From contig CM060950.1 of NCBI GenBank assembly GCA_030765055.1, positions 278,668,868 to 278,732,867 on the forward strand: a stretch of DNA of 64,000 bases, read 5' to 3'. Position numbers and translations under genes: made by a program. This DNA comes from Mantis religiosa. Lineage: Eukaryota; Arthropoda; Insecta; Mantodea; Mantidae. The notes beneath the pieces were generated by a model, which was given only the letters and a program-made list of their open reading frames with translations, was not told the DNA's origin and did not search any database. Shown here in pieces: positions 11,734 to 21,417 of the stretch. The number at the start of each line of letters is the position of its first letter. Position 1 is the first letter of the stretch.

Positions 11734-12713
11734 GAATTTTGCCTAAGTCTGCAATTTATCGCTGTATGACCTTGTCGGTGGCATGCAAAACAAACAGATC
11801 GTCCATCAGCTGTTCTACTGTTTATTTGCCAGCTGATATTTTGTTTAGCGTTAGGGGGTCTCCCAGAAAAATTAGTTCCGCGTTTTTTGTAAGAACCTCG
11901 TGTAAAGAGATTACCAAAGTTAGTACCGCGAACGTGTCCAGGGGTCATTGATCCTGACACACGAGGTGATGTACTATGTCTGTCATGGTGTGAAAATTGA
12001 AGTCTTTGTATTTGTTTTTGTAATGTTTGTACGGCTTCAGTCAACGTGTCAATGGGATCTGATGCATTGGCGTCGTTACTGGCTGAAACAGGTCTCGATG
12101 TTGGTCTCTGCATTAAGTCAACACGTTGTCCTGCCAGATATTTAGCTGTTTCTATCATACGGACAAATGCGATTAGGTCGTTTACAGTCTGTGGTTTTGC
12201 AGGGAGCACTTGCTCCAGTAAGGATGGTTTAAGCCCGCGGGTAACATGACGTAAGCGTTCTCTCTCTGTCATATTGGGGTTCCCTTGATCACATAGGGCT
12301 AGAACATCATAGATATACTGTTCTGCAGGCTCGGCAAAATCTTGCATTCTTTGCCTAAGCCGACCTTCTACCACGTTTTCGTATGCTGCTGGCACAAGAA
12401 CTTGTTGTAGGGTGGACTTTAAGTCTGTCCAGGTATATTGTGTATGTCGGGGAGTAAATGTTTTAAACCAAGTGTCTGCAGCGCCACGTAAGTAACATGG
12501 TAAATATTGTGCTTTTGCGTGTTCATTCCACCCATTAGCTGTGGCAACTGTGTCGAAATTGTAGAGGTAAGAAAAAATGTCTTGTCCTAGTCTGCCTTCA
12601 AACACGCCAGGGTCAATAAATGGGCGTGCATACGGCATCATTGATAATCTGCAAGGCTTAGTGTTTAAGTCTTCTCGAGTTGAGGGGTCGACTGGAGGTA
12701 CTGAAGTGGTCAT
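11703..12713 (-). CDS. gag: gypsy-1 Gag
   Basis: Intact 336-residue Gag, starting at ATG 12713. It would form the cytoplasmic virus-like particle that packages element RNA. Residues about 55-165 hold the Ty3/gypsy capsid-type helical region, with YLRGAADTWF near residue 75. Residues about 215-240 are a short heptad-like helix (TLTEAVQTLQKQIQRL). Near the C-terminus a CCHC zinc knuckle, CFACHRQGHTAINC (C-x2-C-x4-H-x4-C), would bind RNA. The start overlaps the stop of the upstream ORF by ATGA, and the 3' end overlaps pol at a slippery heptamer. Being intact while pol is broken suggests either recent decay of pol or chance. Confidence 0.92.
   Translation of the reverse strand: MTTSVPPVDPSTREDLNTKPCRLSMMPYARPFIDPGVFEGRLGQDIFSYLYNFDTVATANGWNEHAKAQYLPCYLRGAADTWFKTFTPRHTQYTWTDLKSTLQQVLVPAAYENVVEGRLRQRMQDFAEPAEQYIYDVLALCDQGNPNMTERERLRHVTRGLKPSLLEQVLPAKPQTVNDLIAFVRMIETAKYLAGQRVDLMQRPTSRPVSASNDANASDPIDTLTEAVQTLQKQIQRLQFSHHDRHSTSPRVSGSMTPGHVRGTNFGNLFTRGSYKKRGTNFSGRPPNAKQNISWQINSRTADGRSVCFACHRQGHTAINCRLRQNSPNGQGTPRE
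11727..11733 (-). promoter_or_regulatory. Candidate -1 ribosomal frameshift site (CCCAAAC)
   Basis: The minus strand reads C CCA AAC with gag codon boundaries at 11732 and 11729, exactly the X XXY YYZ phasing needed. A -1 slip moves ribosomes into the protease/pol frame, which is open from before this point to 10597. The gag stop (11705-11703) lies 22 bases downstream. I did not find an obvious strong hairpin downstream. Confidence 0.7.
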
Positions 12714-13090
12714 GGAGCGTCGTCTAACGACGAAGTAGAGGATGAATTTGAAAGGGTAGGGGAGGTCTGTAATTTCGAGGAAGTTTCAGTCATGTCTCCT
12801 ACGCTTAATCTTCTTGGTCTCTCAATAAAGTATTGGATGGGTTTTAACTTTCGGAGTCGACGACTACTTCTTTGGTTAATTTTATGCATAGATTTCCAAA
12901 GATCCATGACATTCGAGGAAACTACCTTAATGTCGTGGACAGCTAGGGCATATGTTTGACCTGAGTTGTCTAATGATAATTGATGTTCCCTAATGAGTTT
13001 ATGAATTTTCTGACTCACGGGGCTATTACTTGGGAACTTAGAGGACAGATCCATATAAGGATGGTGAAATAAGAAAATAGAGGCACCCAT
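12710..13090 (-). CDS. Small ORF upstream of gypsy-1 gag
   Basis: A 126-residue frame beginning at ATG 13090 (MGASIFLFHHPYMDLS) and ending in TGA at 12710-12712. It overlaps the gag start codon as ATGA, the arrangement used for stop-restart translation. The N-terminus is mildly hydrophobic, the middle is basic (RRLRKLKP), and the tail is rich in Ser and Thr. I do not recognise the family. Being open for 127 codons directly against gag makes a real leader protein plausible, but no domain supports it. The frame can also be read upstream from a non-ATG codon. It might be an N-terminal matrix-like part of Gag, or a regulator of gag translation. Confidence 0.5.
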   Translation of the reverse strand: MGASIFLFHHPYMDLSSKFPSNSPVSQKIHKLIREHQLSLDNSGQTYALAVHDIKVVSSNVMDLWKSMHKINQRSSRRLRKLKPIQYFIERPRRLSVGDMTETSSKLQTSPTLSNSSSTSSLDDAP

Positions 13091-13728
13091 AGGAATTATC
13101 GAAACCAAAAGTAATGTAAATTGTAGTGGCAATCAAAATAACATGAAATCATTAAACCATAGAACTAAAACTACAACAATAATGCACCTGAAAGAAAACT
13201 ATATGTCAGTATTCTATACACATTCTGGGAAGAAACAAGAATAAAATGTACTCTGCTGAAAGTAAGATATGATTATGTCACCAACAAAGTCAAATGTCTG
13301 AATTTTAAGTTTGCATAACAAAAATTCTGATACTAGGAATTACAATAGTAAATGTGTTAATACTATCTGTCACCTTTAACATTGTAGAAGTATAGGCATC
13401 TTATAAAAAATAATAATAACTAAATGTAGAAAAATGTAATGTTCAAGAACAATTTGATAAAAAAAAAACAAGATCATAAGTTACGGAACTGGGTATACTG
13501 TAGGGAAGACATAATTATCAAAAAGAAAAAGAAAATTTTATGGAGTTTGGTACCGTAATCAAATGCTAAATTAAAATACACAAGGAGCAGGGACCGTTAT
13601 CTAAATTTGCAAATGCAAACCCTGGCACTCCGCCATAAGTTGTATAAAGGTAGGGGGGTTTAGAGGTTCAGGGATCGAAACCATATTTCTGACCTTAAGG
13701 GTGGCAGAAACCGAGCGCCGGCACCACA
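13091..13728 (-). other. gypsy-1 leader with primer-binding site
   Basis: AT-rich 5' leader between the LTR and the first ORF. Close to the 5' LTR end the minus strand reads TGGTGCCGGCGCTCGG (about 13709-13724). Its first eight bases, TGGTGCCG, would pair with a tRNA 3' end of CGGCACCA, as in tRNA-His, but the match does not clearly extend. The primer is therefore uncertain. No ORF is present. Confidence 0.55.
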
Positions 13729-14441
13729 TGTTGCATACCAGAGTTGTAAGGGGGTGGAATACTTACAAACCTAATCTACAACTGAGGTGTAGCTATTGGG
13801 ATGATAGAGTAAAGAAAACATCTAAATCAACCTAAGCTTAATAACTCTATTTTGAAAAAGCCTAGTATTTATACAGGGCACGCCCTGAATCTGGAACAGA
13901 TCAGGGGTGCTTTGGTACTACTTAATGACATAATAACTTCATATAACTTTACCTTTGGCGATGCGTTGGTTGTATGGCTGGGCTTGTCGAAAGATTCATA
14001 ATCTGCTGAGACCGGTGGGCTATCGTATTCGTAGAAACACTGTTAAATAAACTTTTGTTACTTCTCACAGGGACCGACATAAAGTCTCCTCTGATATCCC
14101 TGCGACGTTTCTCTCCGAGGGCTAACTCTACCAGGCTTAAATAGGGGTTCTACCAAAAAGTCAATTCAGCGATTCCCACTAACTATTAATTTTGCACCAT
14201 ACCGTTTACATCATTGAGAGAATGTTTAAGCCTGTACTGACCTACTAAAACATTATTTCTTCTGATCAGCAAAACAAGTTTGGGTCACATGTGAATAATT
14301 TCCTTATGCCAACAGTACAAAGTACATGTTTTGCCAGTCAGCAGAATTTATGTTTGACATACATTTCTGTCAGAATCAATACACGTTACAAAATAATGAT
14401 TACCGAAATTTCCAAATCTAGCTCAGCCTATACACGCAACA
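13729..14441 (-). repeat. gypsy-1 5' LTR
   Basis: 713 bp, TGTTGC...GCAACA, the partner of 2196-2912. As the upstream LTR on the minus strand it should hold the promoter. Confidence 0.95.
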
Positions 14442-15150
14442 AAATTCCGTTAATACTTTAAAGTACCTTCTTCTGAATTAATTTTGCGTAAATCTGTCAA
14501 ATTATACCTTAGCCGATAAAAACAGCTTACTTTGAAATAATGTTGATGCCACTGAAATATAGAAATTATGTGAAACGTCTTTATTGGAACGTTACTGCTT
14601 TCGAATTATTACTGTAAGAATATAAATGATACATATAATGAAAATATATGTTGAAATTTTCCTCTTATTTTCTTTCTTATTTCTTTTCTTCTTCGCCTTA
14701 GCTCGTTACTGTAACACAGAAGGAATTCCCTATTTCACCATAGTGATTTCTGAAGGTATTAGTCAACACTTCCATCACTAAATCTGAGTACTATAGGTAA
14801 CATAGCAAGTATTTTTTAATTTTTTGAAAAATGGTCAGTTGATGATAAATACATTTAAGCGTTATGCGTGCTTGACCGAGAAATGCAGAAAGATTAGCGT
14901 ATTTTTCCTTTATGAGAGAAAATTTGACGCTTAACACAAATGGTAAGGAAAAACATACTTGTACTTTACTTATACATACAATCCATAATTATTAAGTACA
15001 TAATGATACCCGTGAAAATAGCAATGCTGTATGTTAAATTCGTACTTTCGCTATAAAACAGACATGTCTTTTTATGATAAAATGGGGACGCCCTCTCATA
15101 ATCAACAGCTGCAAAAATTGCTAATATAAATTGTGTTTCAAAAAATTATT
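14442..15150. other. Non-coding spacer
   Basis: AT-rich sequence with no reading frame, repeat unit or RNA gene that I can support. Confidence 0.5.
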
Positions 15151-15700
15151 TATTGCTAGGTCACAATGACAAAACTTAAGCTCACAAAAATTGCTCGAAA
15201 TTCTTCTAATTCAGTCTGGAAAAAATCTCTCAGAAAGTCAGTATCCGGTAGAGGAATAGATAACATAAACCAGGGATTCTATATATCTCTAGACGAAGAT
15301 AACCACTGTATTCAAATCAATAGATCATGAAGGCCATGGAGTGGATCACCCTCGACCAATCCATATTTGTGGAGACCATCCATTCAAGAAATTATCTGCT
15401 ATATGAATGAAATGAGCAGGCACACCATCGTGTAAAAACACATTCCTTCCTTCAGAAGCACAAAATTGATTAATTGATGCAAGCCACTTTGAGGAACTGT
15501 GGACATGTTTCTGCATTCAGGTGCGCATGAAAGAAATGGGGACCAACAAAGTACATAATAATGATTCCAACCCAAATGTTTAGGAAAAACCTCTTTTATT
15601 GTCCCATTGTACCTCATGAAAGTTTTCATAGGCCAATTATGGTTATTATAAACGTTGAAGATAACGTCCCGAGTAAACCCAGCGTTACCTGTGAACAAGA
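15150..15700 (-). pseudogene. Mariner/Tc1-superfamily transposase relic (DDE type)
   Basis: The C-terminal half of a DDE transposase is readable on the minus strand through several frames. Visible pieces in order are GFTRDVIFNVYNNHNW, a WVGIIIMYFVGPHFF-like block, VFLHDGVPAHF (second catalytic Asp), a degenerate WPS.SIDLN block standing for the WPPRSPDLTPLD motif, and IESLVYVIYSS near the end. This is the arthropod family whose members carry HDGAPAHF and GHIKSLVY. The third catalytic region is broken by stops. No terminal repeats were located, so it is a decayed fragment. Confidence 0.7.
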
Positions 15701-16500
15701 TTCAAGCTAAGAAATTAATGTAAATGGTACAGTTGCGAAAAATGGGTATTTTTTCATGATAGTATTAGTAATTCAATTCGTTACCTTTCTGTAATTTGTG
15801 CCATAAGTACTTTTGGGAATATTTTGCAATGAAGTAAGCATTGTTCTCCTTATTAGCTTAGCCTCTGTCTGTACTTGTCCAATCCTAAGCTACATATTGC
15901 AGTAGCCTACAGTATTGTTTAATTCAAAATCGACTCAATTAGAAGTAATAATACGTTTTCCTTTGCTCAGTACACATGTAGTAACATCCTAATACATTTA
16001 TATTTCAGTTTGAAAGACTATCTGTTTGTACGTTCTGTGACTTCAGGACTGTAGGAGCGCAGAAGAACTTAATGTTGCTATTTAACAACATAAAAGTAAT
16101 CATGGTAATGTGATGGCATGTTGGTATATTTCAGCTATTCTAAACAAAATTCACATCACAGAATTGCAAAAGCTGGGGTACAGGCACTGCTAGGTACCTT
16201 TCACTCACCCGTTATAAGGTTCAAGTTATGGTGATGCATTCCCATTTCCAGCATCATATATGTAGCGCAAAATGGTTTGTCTAATCACAGAACACATTTT
16301 CTTCTACTCCTTGTTCTCTAAAACAAAATTGAAAAATTCAATAAAAGTGAATAATAATTTTGTTCAACTTATAAATGATTGTGTAAACTTCAGCTAAAAA
16401 CCAAATCAATAACTGGACAGCTAGGTAATTAAATTTATTACTATTAATCCCATCATCGCAGTAGTCGTTGTTGTTATTTTTTACTTATTTATTTATTTTA
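15701..16500. other. Non-coding spacer
   Basis: AT-rich, with no supported feature. A minus-strand piece near 16150-16320 might continue the transposase relic, but the similarity is too weak to annotate. Confidence 0.45.
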
Positions 16501-16504
16501 CTTA

Positions 16505-16740
16505 TTTTTTGTAATTTACGTCCTCTAACGTTGTCATACAGGACGGGGAATGAATTGGGTGAAATGATGCTCAAATGGGTCTGTGGTCCATGGAGCTTAG
16601 AGTTACACGAAAGTTGTCTAGAACGATAAGGGAAAACCCCGGAAAAACCTTATTCAGGTAACTCACCATGGCCGAGATTTGAACTCGTGACCTCTTGAAC
16701 GTCAGGCAGACATGCTACCATCTACGTTACTGAGGCATGC
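16505..16740 (-). repeat. tRNA-derived SINE, type A
   Basis: Read on the minus strand: an A-box region GATGGTAGCATGTCTGCCTG, TTCAAGAGGTC, the B box GAGTTCAAATC, then a body with CTGAATAAGGTTTTTCCGGG, CTCTAAGCTCCATGGACC, CATTTGAGCATCATTTCACC and an end near ACGTTAGAGGACGTAAATTA. This is the most complete copy in the window of the family that also forms the array at 42.8-44.85 kb and the split copy at 17.26-17.72 kb. Confidence 0.8.
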
Positions 16741-16925
16741 TTGTTGTTATTATCATGATCATCATTATTATTGTTATCATTATTATCATTATTCATCATC
16801 ACCATTATCATTATTCTTATTATCATCATCGTCCTGTCTAGTATCATTATTATCATAATTATGACCATCGTCAACCTTATTATCATCATTGTTACTATGA
16901 TTATGATCATACTTATTATCATTAC
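16741..16925 (+). repeat. Interrupted ATT/ATC microsatellite
   Basis: About 185 bp of mixed ATT, ATC and related trinucleotides adjoining the SINE head. The open frames through it on both strands (runs of Ile, Met and Asp) are repeat artefacts. Confidence 0.9.
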
Positions 16926-17203
16926 TTTTAGTAACCGAAATAATCTAACGATTGTCTAATAAACAATGTTTAAACTGTTGCTCACTTGAGTTTTTTATGT
17001 TCTGACGTTATTTTTTTAATTTTTCTGTCGATTTAACAGAAAACATGAGCTGGCAGGTCAATACCACTGCTTACTCTGATCACTGAGTCATCCAACCTGT
17101 CCCAACTTGTTAAATCCTGCTAAAGCCTGGGGCTTACCACGAAATGAAATTTGAACTTCCAATAATTAAAATATTTCCCAAATCTTGTTCAGACCTTATA
17201 CGC

Positions 17204-17249
<46 letters not shown>

Positions 17250-17257
17250 ATATTTGT
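16926..17257. repeat. Spacer ending in a TA microsatellite
   Basis: Unremarkable sequence to about 17200, then (TA)n at 17204-17242, which sits at the 3' tail of the following minus-strand SINE. Confidence 0.7.
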
Positions 17258-17719
17258 AACTTACCTCCTCCAACGTTAAGTCATATCGGACGATGAATCA
17301 AACGGGTGAAGTGATGCTCAAATGAGCCCGAGGACCATGGAGCTTAGAGTTACCCGACATTCTTCTATCAGGATAAGGGAAGACCCTGTTAAAACCTTAT
17401 CCAGATAACTCATCCTAACGAGGATGTGAACTCGGGACCTCTTTTTTATGATAAAATAAAAATATATATCTATGTATATAGATATATATTTTTCCCTTTT
17501 TCCTATTTAACCGAATTTTCATTATTAAGGTTTATTGTCTTATCTATTTTCCTAATTTCACAAATATTCATCATACACATAAATACCCATGCCCAAGGTG
17601 GGACTCGAACCCGCGACCGTCTAAGCGGCGGATCACTTGAGACCTACGCTTTAGGGACCATGGCTACGATCTTGAAAGTGAGGCAGACACGCTATCATCT
17701 ACGCTACCGAGGCGGGCTG
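17258..17719 (-). repeat. Type A SINE split by another SINE
   Basis: The body and B box (GAGTTCACATC) occupy 17258-17444. The head with the A-box region (CCTCGGTAGCGTAGATGATAGCGTGTCTGCCT) occupies 17670-17719. In the intact copy at 16.5 kb these two parts are contiguous at TTCAAGAGGTC. Here they are separated by about 225 bp of unrelated SINE sequence inserted in the anticodon-region of the head. Confidence 0.75.
17445..17669 (-). repeat. Nested SINE, tRNA-Leu-like (type B)
   Basis: On the minus strand: GGTCCCTAAAGCGTAGGTCTCAAG (a tRNA-Leu style A-box and D-arm), a long variable-arm-like stretch, then the B box GCGGGTTCGAGTCCC. The tail is A-rich and includes a 36-base near-palindrome at about 17458-17493. 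TCTT is present on both sides, a likely short target duplication. Confidence 0.65.
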
Positions 17720-19135
17720 TTTTGATGTTGGGAGGACGCCTGCGAAATATTAATAATATTAATTCGCATACAGTATAATAGTTAAAAACGTTAGTGTTGA
17801 GAAAATGCAAACATAGTTATAACTATAAAGAGATATCTGAGAAACATATGTGCACACAGATATAAAAAACCGGTGTAACCATTGTTCCTTTTGCTTTCAC
17901 AGGATCTCAAAACGTGTAATCTCCATGTTATGTTGAAATACAGTTTTATTCTACCTCATGATTCAGCACTATAATTCGTCTGCAACACTCGTTTCAAGTG
18001 CTGTAAATTACGATGAGATATAAAAGTAGAGGACAGAGGACAGTGACACATATGTGTTATACAATTTCTTAAATGCAGTTTCTGCTCGTTAACCGTGGAG
18101 TTATTATTAAATCAATTTTGCAATTATCGAGCATTTGTAAGTATTATGACGAGGTAAATGAGAGAGAGACAGACAGACAGAGAAAGAGAAAGAAAGCGGA
18201 GAAAAAATTGGCAGGGAATAACACAAAATTTTCAGTGAAATAGCTTAGGTTCAATGAGGTCATTATCGTTTATTTCGAAATGCGTTTTTTTATCAAAAGA
18301 TGCCTTTTTATAGTACCAATATTTACTAGTTCTAATGCAATAACTTCCCTATCTCAAGTGTCAAAGAGAGAGAGGGAGAGAGTGAGAGAGAGAGAGAGAA
18401 CTTCAACAACTTAATTTGATTTAGCGAGATATAAGCAGTATCTTTTTTAAATAAGTGAATATTTTTGAAATGCAATAATTGCTTTTGATCAACCATTTCA
18501 GAACTTTTGAACACACACTCGTTAATTCAATTACAATGTGTTAATAGTTTTGCTGACAGATTGAAAAGCACTTTACGCACAAATTAGAAAGCAATTCGCT
18601 TTAATAAGCTGTGATTCACCAATTAGTGAATTAAAACAAGTTAAATAACGCGTGACATCAGAGAACGTATTGTGTTTCCAAACAACACTAGAAACTCAAG
18701 CGTGCCTTACGAACGGTAAAACTTGAAATGGAATTACAAAGTCTGAAACTGGAAGAGCAAATTCAATCACACAACGAAATGAGAAATAATAATAACTTCC
18801 TCTTTCACATACGCAACATTTATAAAAAACAGAAATTGGAAGCTCTGTTTGTTAGCATGGAAATGTGTGTAAATGTGCTAACCTGGTAACAATAATCTAA
18901 CTTCACATCTTAAAAACATTCCTACCTGAACAGTCCTCAGAAGTGCAAGAATATGCTTTTCTTCATGGAGTTAGAATGAGTTATTCCAGTCTTAAATCTG
19001 AAGTTGAAGAAATATTTACATAAGAATTGCTGCATTTAACAAAGCATTGCATTAAAACAATAGAGATCCAAAATAATGAAATAAAAATAAATACATCTAC
19101 ATGATTTGTTATAAGCATTGTCGTTTATGCTTATA
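17720..19135. other. Non-coding spacer with GA-rich tracts
   Basis: GAGAGA/GACAGACAG tracts lie at about 18160-18200 and 18366-18400. No gene or mobile-element motif was seen otherwise. Confidence 0.55.
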
Positions 19136-19808
19136 TATAGTGCGATCCATATAAACCTGAACCATTCCAATAAGGCATAACTTTTGAACCAATAATAGGA
19201 TACGCGCGCCACTTTGGGAGAATATAACACACAATTGGGAGATTACATGACCCTATTTACATCTAAGAGAAAATGTTGGAAGTGTCCTCCACCAGCATAT
19301 ACACATGTTTGTACTCGTCTCACCATGTTCTCTGGACCTTTACGGAGAGTACCTCGCCAATGTAACTTATTTCCTTTTCAATTGATTCCCTGAGAACGTC
19401 AATTGTCCGTGGCGTATTCTTGTACACTCTATTCTATATTTAGATACCCCACAAGAAAAGATCCAGTGAGGTTACGCCAGGTGATCTGCAAGGGCCTATT
19501 TGGTTATCAGAGAAACTTGTTGAAAGTTCCATGGTGACATTCGATGTATGACACGTTGCTCCATCTTGCTGGAAATAAGCTTCTCTCAATTCGATATCTC
19601 CTCCCTAAAACTTCAGAGAATTAGACGAGGCGAGTGCAAACATGTATAGATGATAGTGGAGGACACTTCAAAGGATTTTGTGATATGTGAATAATATATT
19701 GAATCTCCCAATTGTATGTTACACTCTCAAAAAGTTGCACGTGTGTCCTATTATTGGTTAGAAAGTTATGGCCTATGGAAGTGGTTCAGATTTATATATC
19801 GCACTATA
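19136..19808 (-). mobile_element. Palindromic mariner-like element 1
   Basis: Both ends carry the same about 185-bp sequence in inverted orientation: TATAGTGCGAT... at 19136 and ...ATCGCACTATA at 19808, including CCAATAATAGGA and CAATTGGGAGATT in both arms. The arms extend past the terminal repeat into transposase coding DNA. TA dinucleotides flank the ends, as expected for mariner insertion. The element is therefore made of two 3' ends facing outward around a short central transposase segment. Confidence 0.85.
19240..19615 (-). pseudogene. Mariner transposase C-terminal half
   Basis: Minus-strand motifs in order: AYFQQDGATCHTSN (second catalytic Asp), GPCRSPGVTSLDLFLWG, VYKNTPRTIDVLRES and RRVQTCVYAGGGHFQHFL at the C-terminus. 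This is the mariner/Tc1 family with WPPRSPDLTPLDFFLWG, but the catalytic Asp of the RSPD motif is Gly here (RSPG). The N-terminal half, with helix-turn-helix domains and first catalytic Asp, is missing, its place taken by an inverted copy of the 3' end: on the plus strand at 19620-19690 the C-terminal piece RRVQTCIDDSGGHFKGF is readable again. Confidence 0.8.
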
Positions 19809-20900
19809 GCTTCCTCATATTTTTTTACGAAATCTTACTTTTAGTCTATTTCTTGTTAATCTAGATAATCCTCTGCAGAAATATTTTATTACAAATTTCA
19901 TTTTGGGTATAACGAAATAGAGGAAAACGAATCGAAGGTAAGATACTTTTCAAACGGATTGCCATATGCTTGCCTTAAAATTCCAATTTCCAAACTCATA
20001 GTAGTCAGAGGAAATTAAACTGAGAAAGCATGGAAACAGTAAGCACTTATTAACACAAATGTATGAATTGGCTGATGTCACGAAAGAGTCACTTTAAAAG
20101 GTTGTATTTTAAAGAGTTTTATATTTTTGCTACATTTTCTATATTTCTTACAGAATTTCAGTTATTTAAAATTTCTTCCCAAGCAACATAACATCACAGG
20201 TTAATCCAAATAATTCAAATTCTGCCTTTTACTTTTAATTTAAATATTTTATGTTTGGTGAAAAAGTTATTCTAAATTATTCTCCTATGGTTTGACTTGA
20301 AAAGAATCACTAACTTGCTACTAATGAGTACCTCCTCCTGAACAAATCCTAAGCATTAGCAAATGATAATAAATAAATTTCAGTTCCTACACCCAATATA
20401 AGCACATTCAATTTCTATAATCATAAAGTTATAAAAAGTGTATTTAATACAGCTCGTGCATAATTTCTCAATGAAAATACATAAAAACACGTAGATAAGT
20501 TACATTACCGATACTGAAACGTCTCGCCATGACGTCATTCATGAATGGGAGATGAGTCATAACACACTTTCATGGAAAATTAAGGTAAATATGGTCTTGT
20601 TTCCTTATTCTAGTTTTGCATATCACATACATATGGAATATATACTGTAAATAGTATGTCAATATATTATTGCATTTAACCAGCAGCTGGTTCAATAAAT
20701 TATATAGATACCAGTTACCGTACACTTAAAGTTCTAATAGCTCACAGGGGCCAGGGTGAGAGGGTGAGGGGAAAGTGCGCTGTTTCGTATATGGGATCAG
20801 GAGCGGCCAAACCCATTTGATTTTGGAACGAATATCTTATAATAAATTAAGCAATAGGAGAGAGTATAAATATTTACTGAGTTTCAATTACTTTACATAG
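19809..20900. other. Non-coding spacer
   Basis: AT-rich, no supported feature. A G-rich patch (about 20745-20790) is the only compositional oddity. Confidence 0.5.
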
Positions 20901-21389
20901 TGTCGCGAGCCGTTATTTACGATCGCGCAGCTTGTTTACACAAAGGAACTGATGGGTGTCTAGCGTTCACAAAGAGTTGACAATTAACTATTTTGCCGAT
21001 AAACAAGAGACATATAGTGAATCACAGAGGTGAAAGACTTGCCGGCACCCATATAGTTACATTCTACAATATTCGTGTTTTATCTGGTGACATGTTAGAG
21101 AAAATTCGATAACAGTCTGGAATTCATGAATGGGTGTATAAAAAGAAGACATGGCTAGAGATAAAACGGTTGGAAAACGGTGTAGTAGTAAACAGCTGTG
21201 AAGTGTAACGACAGCTGATGTAAACAAATGTAGTGAGAACACTGTGTTGTCGTCGAACTTTGAAGATTCTGTTGTTTATGTGATGTAATGCTGTTATGTG
21301 ATAATTGAACAGTGCATATCTACGGAAATAAAGAACATTTAGAAGCTCGGCAAATTGGACCTTTAATTCTATGAACCCACAAAGTCACA
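20901..21389 (+). repeat. gypsy-2 5' LTR
   Basis: Starts TGTCGCGAGCC and ends AAAGTCACA. It holds a TATA box (TATAAAAA, 21137-21144) and a polyadenylation signal (AATAAA, 21327-21332), so U3, R and U5 regions can be assigned. Its partner is 31076-31564. Confidence 0.92.
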
Positions 21390-21391
21390 AC

Positions 21392-21408
21392 TGGTGTCAG
21401 AAGTGGGA
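21392..21408 (+). other. gypsy-2 primer-binding site
   Basis: TGGTGTCAGAAGTGGGA starts two bases after the LTR. This matches the tRNA-Leu-type primer site used by many insect gypsy elements. Confidence 0.8.
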
Positions 21409-21417
21409 TGTTACGAC

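Larger units (their letters stand above)
2196..14441 (-). mobile_element. gypsy-1: full-length Ty3/gypsy LTR retrotransposon
   Basis: Two direct repeats (2196-2912 and 13729-14441), both beginning TGTTGC and ending GCAACA, enclose gag and pol on the minus strand in the order gag, protease, reverse transcriptase, RNase H, integrase. The 5' LTR is therefore the one at 13.7-14.4 kb. The LTRs differ at roughly 4% of positions by eye, implying fairly recent insertion. Flanks are AATAT on the left (2191-2195) and AAATT on the right (14442-14446): similar but not an exact target duplication. Gag is intact; pol has several frameshifts. At about 12.2 kb it is long for gypsy because some 5.3 kb of non-coding sequence separates integrase from the 3' LTR. 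No env ORF is visible. Confidence 0.93.

Noticed and set aside
16722..16959. Ile/Met-rich frames on both strands
   Set aside because: Artefacts of the ATT/ATC microsatellite.
17585..17630. Possible tRNA gene (GCGGGTTCGAGTCCC B box)
   Set aside because: Does not fold into a full cloverleaf with a 7-bp acceptor stem and lies within a SINE with an A-rich tail.
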